Source: Lotus japonicus (lineage: Eukaryota; Streptophyta; Magnoliopsida; Fabales; Fabaceae). From it: 64,000 nt of DNA. Below, piece by piece: positions 56,201-64,000 of the stretch (position 1 is its first letter; each line of letters opens with the position of its first letter). Location of the stretch: assembly GCF_012489685.1 (NCBI RefSeq), contig NC_080046.1, positions 32,519,763 to 32,583,762 of the forward strand, given 5' to 3'. Both the position numbers and the translations under genes were made by a program. The notes beneath the pieces are model-generated. The model saw nothing but the letters and a program-made list of their open reading frames with translations. It was not told the origin of the DNA and searched no databases.

Positions 56201-59200
56201 ATGGCATATGCACATGGGTTTACTCCAGTATTCAAATTTGGTTTTGTGTTTTCTTCACTGTCTTCACCAAAACAAGGGTACCCTTTGGCGTTTCCTGCAT
56301 CAAAGTGTCGATTTTCACTGAAACTCTGTGATGGGGTTTCAGCTAAGGTTTGTAAGTTTCAATATCCTACCTTTTTTGCGGCAAAACCCAGTTTAATCAG
56401 AGGTTGTAGGAGGATGAAATCGGTGGAACTGGACCAGTTTGTGACCAGTGATGATGAGGAAGAAGAAGAAGAAGAGGAAATGGGTGATGGGTTCTTTGAG
56501 GCAATTGAGGAGCTTGAGAGGATGACAAGGGAACCTTCTGATATTCTTGAAGAGATGAATGAACGTCTCTCTGCGAGGGAGCTGCAGCTCGTGTTGGTTT
56601 ATTTCTCGCAGGATGGGAGGGACTCGTGGTGTGCTTTGGAGGTGTTTGATTGGCTCAGGAAGGAGAACAGGGTGGACAAGGAGACTATGGAGCTTATGGT
56701 TGCTATCATGTGTGGGTGGGTGAAGAAGTTGATTCAGGAGCAGCATGGTGTTGGTGATGTTGTTGACTTGCTTGTGGACATGGATTGTGTGGGCTTGAGG
56801 CCTGGTTTTAGCATGGTTGATAAGGTGATTTCCTTGTATTGGGAGATGGGGGAGAAGGAAGGTGCGGCCTCTTTCGTGGAAGAGGTTTTGAGGCGCGGGA
56901 TTTCTCGTGCTGATGATGATCCAGAAGGGCATAAAGGAGGGCCAACTGGGTATCTTGCTTGGAAGATGATGGTAAGCATTTGCTATTTGATGTCAAGTTC
57001 TTTATTTTTATTTTTTTTTACTTGGTTGTTGAATTAGCTCTTTTTTTAAACTTTGAATCTGGTATTGAATAACATCTTGGTGGAATGAGTCTGTTTAATG
57101 AGTTGGTCATCATTTTGTCCCCTTGACTTAGATGTTTTGTTGCTAGGATGATAGGTACTCCTAGTTAGTTAGTTAGTTGAGTTAGTCAGGGTGTTAGTAG
57201 TTTAGTTAGTGGAGAGAGCCAGCTATAATGTTGGGGAGAGAATATTATAAACAGGAGAGAGCTAAGCGGGATTATCATCTTTGGGGATCATTATGATTGG
57301 AAATTGGGAGAGGCCCGGTTCCCTTGAATAACCTGGAAATTCATAGTGTTATTCCAATAAAATTAGTTTTCTTTGTTCAGTGGATGGTACTTATCTACTG
57401 GAAGAATTAGTTAGTTAACTCGTAAGTTAATAGAATAATAGTAGTTAGTTAGTTATTGGGTTAGTAAGGCATGTTGCCTATAAATAGGAAGAGGGGCTGA
57501 GAGGGAAGGGGTGTCTAGTCATTTGAGAAAGAGTAGGGCCTTTGGGCATTACGAGGCTTAGCAGATCCTTGAAAATGTGCTACTTTGTATCAGTAATCAA
57601 GGGAGGATTTCCCTATTTTCAGCAGTCAAGATGCTAGTTCCTATCAAGTACTAGGCTAGGATCTCACTGCTCTTCTTCATTGATCACAGTTGTAGTCAAT
57701 CCCATAGTTTCAGCAATAGCTTGGAAGTCAACCATATCTCTTTTCCAGAACAGTTGCAAACTCCCTTGTCACTCTTTGATGTGAGTTCTGGTTAGTTAGT
57801 AGTTTAGTTGCTTATCTTAAAAAAGATTTATTAGTTTAGTTAGTTGAGAGAGTTAGTTATAGTAGGGGAGTGAAAGGAATATTATAAATAAGAGAGAGCT
57901 AAGGGGGATTGTCATCTTTGGGGATCACTGTAATTGGGAATTGGGAATTGGGAGAGGCCAAGTTCTCTCAAATAACCTGGAAATTCTTAGTGTTACTTTT
58001 AAAATCAGTTTACTTTCTTCTTCAATGGCTGGTGCCTTTCATGGGAGCTGTGTTCTTTTTTACTTCGACTGATTTGTATTCGTTGTCTAATATTGCTTCA
58101 CGTTGAGTCAAATTTGATGACATAGTTGCTGGTGAGTTGTCATTATTATTATGGTTAGTCTATCTTGTGTACTCTCAAGGAGCTGAATGCCTCCCCACCC
58201 TCTCCCTCCCTGTCTTCCATTATTAGAAATCTTTTAAACAAGGGCTTGGGCAGCATTTTTTCCTTCCCTGCCCCTCATTATCCCCATTCTCCATCCAAGC
58301 ACAGAATTGGAGCTTTTGAATTATTAACTTCAGTGCTTCTTGGATACTGGAAATGCTTGTTTTGGTTGTTTTTTGGTTAATCTTGATTAGGTCGAATATA
58401 CTACCTTGATTTTGAAAACTCAAACTTGTAAGTCGTATTTGCTGCTAGAGTACGGTCTAACTTGTAGCTGACTTTGGTGTTAGCAATAGCATCTTTGACC
58501 TGCGATATTTCGTGTGCGAGGTCAATTTATTCTTTCTTGGCCCGGGAATGGAACTTCTTTAGATTTTGCTGAGCGCAAATTGTGGAATAACATTAAGATA
58601 GCCGAGAGCGTGTTTGGGTAGATTTTGAAAGATGGTGCACAAGTTCAAATGCTCCATTTTATGAAGTTGAATGTATCTTGGACACACATCCAACTGAAAT
58701 ACAAATATGTACCTAATGTGTAGGACCCTTGTATATCACTCTTCCCGATACATGTTGCAGTTTCATTTAAAAACTTTCCTTTCATGTGTCTATTTGAATG
58801 ATGAGTTTCTGTGTAAATTTTATTTTTTCCCAGGCTGACGGCGAGTACAAAAGTGCTGTTAGATTGGTAATTCGTTTTAGAGAAGCTGGCTTGAAGCCAG
58901 AGGTCTACAGCTACCTTGTTGCAATGACTGCTGTGGTTAAGGAGCTGAATGAATTTGCCAAAGCACTGCGCAAGTTGAAAACTTTCGTGAAGGCTGGATC
59001 GGTAGCTGCATTAGATCTTGAAGATGTTGAGCTTGCAGAGAAGTATCAATCCGAACTTCTAGCTGACGGAGTGCGCTTGTCCAAATGGGTGATTCAAGAT
59101 GGCAGCCCATCACTCCATGGAGTAATTCATGAGAGGCTCCTTGCGATGTACATTTGTGCTGGTCACGGAATCGAGGCTGAGAGGCAGTTGTGGGAGATGA

Positions 59201-59607
59201 AGCTTGTAGGCAAGGAGGCTGATGCAGATCTCTACGACATTGTCCTCGCCATTTGCGCTTCGCAGAAGGAGGCGGCTGCCACGGCAAGGTTGCTGACCCG
59301 GGTAGAGGTTGCGAGCTCCCCGCAGAAGAAGAAAAGTCTGTCCTGGTTGTTAAGAGGCTATATTAAAGGTGGTCATTTCAATGAGGCAGCAGAGACTGTC
59401 ATGAAAATGGTTGGAATGGGGTTGTATCCTGAGTATTTGGATAGGACAGCCGTACTGCAAGGATTAAGGAAAAGGATTCAGCACCATGGAAATTTAGATG
59501 CTTATATCAAGCTCTGTAAGTCCCTCTCTGATGCAAGTCTCATCGGACCATGTCTTGTTTATTTGTATATAAGAAAATATAAGCTTTGGGTTGTGAAAAT
59601 GATCTGA
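56201..59607 (+). CDS. PPR-like protein, probably plastid-targeted (At2g30100-like)
   Basis: Two exons, 56201-56971 and 58834-59607, joined in phase 0 across a 1862-bp intron (GTAAGC...CCCAG), giving 514 aa. The start AGAAATGGC is a good plant context. Residues 1-65 are Ser/Lys/Phe-rich with few acids, like a chloroplast transit peptide. An acidic run DDEEEEEEEE follows at 84-93. The middle is helical (VLVYFSQDGRDSWCALEVFD, LMVAIMCGWVKKLI). Exon 2 has degenerate PPR helices: RFREAGLKPEVYSYLVAMTA and LLRGYIKGGHFNEAAETVMK. PPR proteins bind organelle RNA; this one has few canonical repeats. It resembles the Arabidopsis At2g30100 class as I remember it, not checked. It is the only intact host gene here. 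Confidence 0.88.
57130..58015. repeat. Retroelement-like repeats in the PPR gene intron
   Basis: Segment 57160-57370 and segment 57790-58010 are diverged copies sharing TTAGTTAGTTGAG, GAGAGCTAAG, ATCTTTGGGGATCA and AATAACCTGGAAATTC. A related middle block (57410-57620) has CTATAAATAGG at about 57479-57489, like an LTR promoter. I take these as remnants of one or two LTRs inserted in the intron in sense orientation. Confidence 0.6.
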
Positions 59608-60811
59608 AAAAATGAGCTGGAACCATGCCAATTTTCCAACCTGTGGTTTCGGAAGCATAGTTGTATATCTCTGGCACTGATTTTCTTGGTGCTTGCTTAC
59701 ATGTATAAATTTGTATAGGTTTAATGGACCAATTCTAGTGTCTAGAGCAATGTTGTAGTGAGTATGTATGTATGTGCACACAAACACCATCTTCATATAC
59801 CATTGGATATATTATTATTTTAAATAATGGATATGATTAATTACTGGTTACCGAAAATTGAGCTTCTTGGTTCATTTTTACTTATGAACATCAATTTGCT
59901 CCTCTTCCTTCCTTATAGCAGATTAATAGTAATAAGTTGGGCAGAATACCAGGTCAAGAACCTATTGCTTATATCAATTTTTTTCAAGAACCTATTGATT
60001 GGACCCATTTGAAATTGAATTGAAATGAGGTATGAAAGAATTCATTGATCTGAAAGCTTTAGAATTTTTTGCAACCCGTCTGCCGATTTTAGTTAGGCTT
60101 GATGTTTCATGGCAAAATAATCGAACTATAAATCTCAATAAGAAAGGAACTTGAAAAAATAAAAAAGCACTGGAAGTTACAGTGTCGCCGGCAGCCGTGC
60201 AAGGCTGTTAAGAGGGGCATCACATACATCCTTTCCACTCTTGGTTTCTTCTTTTATTGGTTACTCTGTCACTATTTAAGCTCTAGCTCTTCCATAGAGC
60301 CATCGTGAAGCTCGGGTGCCATGGCTGCGCACTCGAGCAGTTATTGAAACCATCAGTTTATCATCTCATAAGAGTAGTTTCTCTTTGTGCACCAATGCGG
60401 TTTGAATGTGCTCGTGGACCACCGCTATCATTTTGCTTCCTTCTCCTTCATTGTTTACTCTACTATCACCTCCTCTCTTCCTGCTTGCTGCCAAGCCTCG
60501 CCTCCAGCCCTCCACTGCCGTCCGTCAAGCACCAAGGAAGATCACCACTTCGCTGCACCATTCCTTTGTTCTTCTTTGAGTTTTGGGTAAAAGTAAAAAC
60601 CCTAGTAGGTGGGCTTGAACCCTTGCTATGATTTTTTAGTTTTTCCTTCGCTACTATCCTATCGAACACCCCATTTCCTGCTTCCATCAAATCTGCTAAC
60701 TTGGAAAATGGATGTAAGTTTTGTTAGAGGAGGTGTTGAGCTAAAATTATCAACGCTACGATTCTCGACACCGATGTTGGGAGGACGGTTTCTCGACAAA
60801 AGGGACCATGG
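59608..60811. other. 3' flank of the PPR-like gene, then unassigned DNA
   Basis: The first 200-300 bases should hold the 3' UTR. Open frames at 60305-60821 lack any family resemblance and are cysteine/leucine-rich chance frames. Confidence 0.5.
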
Positions 60812-61103
60812 TGAGGCTTGAGACTCGTCAGGTAACATTCACCAAAGTCAAGGGAGTAAGGGAAAATTCGACAAATTCAACGAAGGAAGCAGTTACCGAG
60901 TGATGGGCTATTATCAGCACGTGCGTGCACCCACGATGCCACGAATGGCAACGGTTACCCACGACTCAAGACCACCCACGTTGCAATTAAAATCACATGC
61001 TCAGAACCTCCGGTTGAACGTGGGGCAAGGCGCCAAAATTCAAACCCACGAAGCCCGCGTACACTGAAGAACAACCGCCAAGAACGTGGAGGAAGAGAGA
61101 ACG

Positions 61104-61113
61104 CTATAAATAG
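61104..61113 (+). promoter_or_regulatory. TATA box of the Tat-like LTR
   Basis: CTATAAATAG in plus orientation, about 440 bp before the LTR end. Confidence 0.6.
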
Positions 61114-61670
61114 AAGAAACAGCATCAGAAAAGGGGTTCCCAACTCAACTCTGAAAAACTCACTAAAAAGCTCTAATGTCCGCATCAATGAGACTCAAGG
61201 AGCAAGACGTGATGATGGAGGAGTACGTTGCAGAACCAGTTGTTTATTTTACCGCGTTTAAGCTTGTCGCATTATTTGTTAATTTCCTGGGATTCACTAG
61301 TCCTGTTGTTTAATTTCTTGTCGAAATTTACGTTCCCTGCAGTTTTCTTTTCACTTTGTTACACTTTGATCTTCATGTAATTGATTCGTGTTTAATGAAA
61401 TCCAATTCCTTTCGAATTGTGCATCGTTGTCGAAAATATCAACTCACACACAACACTTTGGCAAGACGTTTTCCCAAAAGGTCCCTGAATCTAAACGTCC
61501 TTTAGTCGAACTAAGAGGATATTTGTTTACCAAAAACCACCGTAAACAAATTGGCACACCTGGTGGGACCGTTTTTGTGAAAACTAAGTTTTACAGAAGC
61601 GTTTTTTGTGTTCGGTTTATTGCATGCTATCTGGTAATTGTTACTTGCTTTGCTTGTGATTACGTTTTAT

Positions 61671-62227
61671 ATGCACCTGAGAAGTGGTAAGACTGTAAGT
61701 ATGGCAAGCAATCGAGGAAGAACCTCTCCCCAAGGGTCTAACGTGGGCAATCAGAGCAGCCCCGGGGGAAGTAGCGGTAACAATAATGAAGAAGTATCTA
61801 CTGGAATGGGGCCTGGCACCACTGTGCCAACCCAGAATGTGGTGATTTCTGCAGTTGCAGAAATGCCCGTGTCCACACCCGTGCAGGCACAAATTGTCCC
61901 AACGGTGACAAGGGGAGTGGCAAACATGCCACCAACCTCATTTATGCAGAATGTTTCTTTGCCCGTAAGAGACATGCCTTTTGGTATGCCCGCATCTGTG
62001 ATGCAGGGCGTACAAGGCACTTATTCGACATTCTCCGAGAGCGTTCCCCCATTTAGTAAACCCCTTTTTGGGGCAAATGGGACAATGCTGAACTTAGGAA
62101 GTCGAGTTAGTCCTCCTGGCCCTATCCCTGGGCCCAGTTCGCAAATATATTTGTCCACAGGTATGAACTCTGGTTCACTTCAAGCCATTAGGCAGCAAGT
62201 GGATGATAGCAACCATGAAATGGTTAA
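61671..62227 (+). pseudogene. Tat-like gag N-terminal part
   Basis: I start at MHLRSGKTVSMASNRG because the LRSGK motif recurs at the N-terminus of plant Tat/Athila gag proteins; ATG 61701 is an alternative. The frame is Ser/Gly/Pro/Val-rich and disordered (SPGGSSGNNNEEVSTGMGPG, SPPGPIPGPSS) with repeated VxxMP motifs. It is open until copia-3 interrupts it at 62228, about 186 codons in. The capsid domain would lie downstream and is not in the window. Confidence 0.6.
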
Positions 62228-63435
62228 TGAAGGTATGAAAAACGGTAGAAAGGGTGGGTTTGAATAACGTTTTCAAGTTAAAACTTCCACCTTAAAGATT
62301 TTAGCAAATCTTTCGAGAACTTAAGTGCTAAAGATAAGAGATAGGAAAGCACACAAGGATTTTTATTCTGGTTCACTTGATAAATCCCTCAAGCTAATCC
62401 AGTCCACCCGTCAAGGTGATTTCTTCCTTCTTAGAATGAAGGCAATCCACTAATCAGGTAAAGTGTTACAACTGCACTTGAAACCTACAAGTGACTAACA
62501 ATTACACTGACTTAGCTCACACTAAGATTCACTCTCTTAGTCTTCTCTAGGATCCGATCAACCTTGATCTCCTAAAGGAACTAAACAAACTGTTTAACCA
62601 AGGAATGTTTACAAGAGATTTGATTCTGAAAAGCTAATAGTAAACACAATGAATTCAGATGAAAGAATGCTTGAAGGTTTTTGAATATAGCTTGCGCGTA
62701 TGTAATTCTTCCAACCGTATCTTTCAAACTTCAGCCTTTATTTATGCTCCAAGGATTAGGGTTTGAACGCAGCATGGAAATGCTACCGTTGGAGGGCAGT
62801 TCTGGAAATTCCAGCTTCTGCTGTGGCTGAGAACGTTAGGTAGGTCGTCAGGATAGTACATTTGCTTTTGTACTTGGATAGTGACTTTACCTTTAAACCT
62901 AGGAGACTTCTGATCAGGGGAATGCTTCATGTTGGAACTTGTGAAGCCGGTTGATCAGAGTCAGAGGGAAAGCACAGATCCTCTGACCGTTGTATCTTCT
63001 GATTCTGAACTCAGAGGGAAGTACAGTGTCTTCAGAGTTTCTTGCTTCTGGACATCAGAGTTTCCACTATTCAGCTTCTGGATCTTCAGAGTCATCTACA
63101 CCATCAGAACATCTGAACCTTCAGTGTTTCTTGGTTGTCAGAACTTCTGGATCTTCAGAACTTCTAGTGACTGAGTCCTTATCAGAGCTTGTATAACTTC
63201 AGTTCTTCTGAAGCATTTCTACTGTTCATGCTGAACATAGATGTTGCGAAAGCGTTGCTTGGGTCACTCTTTATGCACAGTGCTTCTGATTTGTGTGAGA
63301 TTGAATTGAGGTCAGAGCCTGTAAACAGCACACTCAGAAAAACACGTTAGAGTACCACAATTGTTCATACTCAAATGTTAACTTGTAATCATCAAAACAT
63401 AGAGTTGTACTACATGATCAAAACTTGATCTTACA
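62228..63435 (-). repeat. Copia-3 3' LTR (1208 bp)
   Basis: Borders are TGAAGGTATGAAAAACGG and CTTGATCTTACA. Closest to the copia-1 LTR by eye, with an altered TATA region (TTTATTTATGCTCC). Confidence 0.92.
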
Positions 63436-63450
63436 ATCTCCCCCTTTTTG
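63436..63450 (-). other. Copia-3 polypurine tract
   Basis: The minus strand reads CAAAAAGGGGGAGAT immediately before the 3' LTR, the usual plus-strand primer of Sireviruses. Confidence 0.85.
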
Positions 63451-64000
63451 ATGATGACAAAACTAAGTATTTTGATGAACAATTCTTAAACAATAAACTG
63501 AATTCACTCAGAGTTTAGAGATATAGAATAAGACTTATCCTGATGTGAATAGTTTATCTTGCTCATTCTGAATCCAAGTCACAGCTTGATTCTGAGCATA
63601 GCTCCCCCTGAATCTAAGACTTAATGAAAACGTTAGAAATGTCTAGATTCTGAGCTAAATAATGTAAGAGTTCAGAGTGAAGGCGCATGACATAGATGAA
63701 ATAGAATAATCAGAGCGCATAAGTATTCAGAGTCAACGTTAAGTGGTATCAGAGTCAACTATATATCAGAGTCAAATATGATCACTTCAGAAGAAGTGAA
63801 ATGTATTCCTTGTATTTGCCCATTGACACATCTATGGTCATAACAGTGGAACTCTTAAATTCTCCAAAGAAAAATAAATCACACTACACATCAAAAACTA
63901 GGTGTACTCCCCCTTTTTGTCATAAGCAAAAAGTATGGGGTGTGAAAAACTCAGCTTGAAGTACAAGGTACTCCCCCTTAGAGAAGGTCTGAGTGAACAG
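63451..64000 (-). other. Copia-3 internal 3' non-coding region with extra polypurine tracts
   Basis: Additional tract-like words occur at 63601-63610 (CTCCCCCTG), 63906-63920 (ACTCCCCCTTTTTGT) and 63970-63980 (ACTCCCCCTTA). Sireviruses are known for multiplied polypurine tracts between pol (or an env-like frame) and the 3' LTR. No frame is seen here. Confidence 0.75.

Larger units (their letters stand above)
60812..62227 (+). mobile_element. Tat/Ogre-like gypsy 5' end, cut by copia-3
   Basis: Plus-strand order: LTR with a promoter (TATA box CTATAAATAG at 61104-61113), LTR end TAAACA at 61548, leader TTGGCACACCTGGTGGGACC directly after it (primer-site position), then a gag start. The body ends at 62227, where the copia-3 LTR begins. 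The lineage is inferred from the leader and the LRSGK gag start. The left LTR edge (TGAGGCTTGAG, about 60812) is uncertain. Confidence 0.6.
62228..64000 (-). mobile_element. Copia-3: Sirevirus 3' end, continues past the window
   Basis: The 3' LTR (62228-63435) is followed on its inner side by a polypurine tract and by 565 bp of internal 3' non-coding sequence. That sequence is full of TCAGAG words and several polypurine-tract-like copies. It is inserted in the Tat-like gag; the left target-site copy would be GTTAA (62223-62227). Confidence 0.88.

Noticed and set aside
56393..56932. 179-codon minus-strand frame
   Set aside because: Antisense of PPR-like exon 1, containing poly-Phe from the Glu run; not a gene.
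60305..60821. Overlapping frames of 67-108 codons
   Set aside because: No motif, no splice support, and compositionally like chance frames.

Overview
This window looks like transposon-packed nuclear DNA of a dicot plant, most likely a legume. The signs are spliced genes with GT/AG introns, AT-rich intergenic DNA, Sirevirus-type Ty1/copia and large-LTR Ty3/gypsy elements, Helitrons, Mutator-like elements and MITEs. The legume assignment rests on general familiarity with the repeat families, not on a search. One 100-N assembly gap lies at 36430-36529. I see only one ordinary host gene, a two-exon PPR-like gene at 56201-59607.

Layout. 1-8.9 kb: non-coding DNA with a 336-bp tandem duplication that carries a small TIR element twice. 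Next is a minus-strand Helitron (2439-5654) with a decayed helicase, and a Mutator-type TIR element (3899-4615, 9-bp TSD) nested inside it. 8943-14030: a complete Mutator-like element with matching TIRs and a perfect 9-bp TSD. It carries a four-exon transposase gene (one premature stop) facing a convergent plant mobile domain (PMD) gene. Fourteen copies of a 25-bp palindromic unit sit in four clusters, two near each end. 14-26.1 kb: exon-like debris including fragments of a PDR/ABCG transporter and a MAPKKK-type kinase, closed by a Helitron 3' terminus at 26098. I infer a gene-capturing Helitron whose 5' end is uncertain.

26.5-50.4 kb: nested LTR retrotransposons, all on the minus strand. Gypsy-1 has 3.7-kb LTRs and a short, mostly deleted interior. 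Copia-1 (Sirevirus type, nearly intact gag and pol) sits in the reverse transcriptase of gypsy-2. Gypsy-2 sits in the gag of copia-2. The gap removes the far sides of copia-1, gypsy-2 and copia-2.

50.4-64 kb: a Mutator-like MITE (50991-51210), then a TRIM-like element with three LTR copies (51887-55651). A 2.9-kb solo LTR of the gypsy-2 family with a perfect GATAC target duplication interrupts it. The PPR-like gene follows. A plus-strand Tat/Ogre-like gypsy end (LTR, primer site, gag start) is then cut by a third Sirevirus that runs off the window.

The most unusual structures are the palindrome clusters of the 9-14 kb element and the hairpin-forming minisatellites in the gypsy-2 LTR family. 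The hairpin stems vary together while their loops stay constant.
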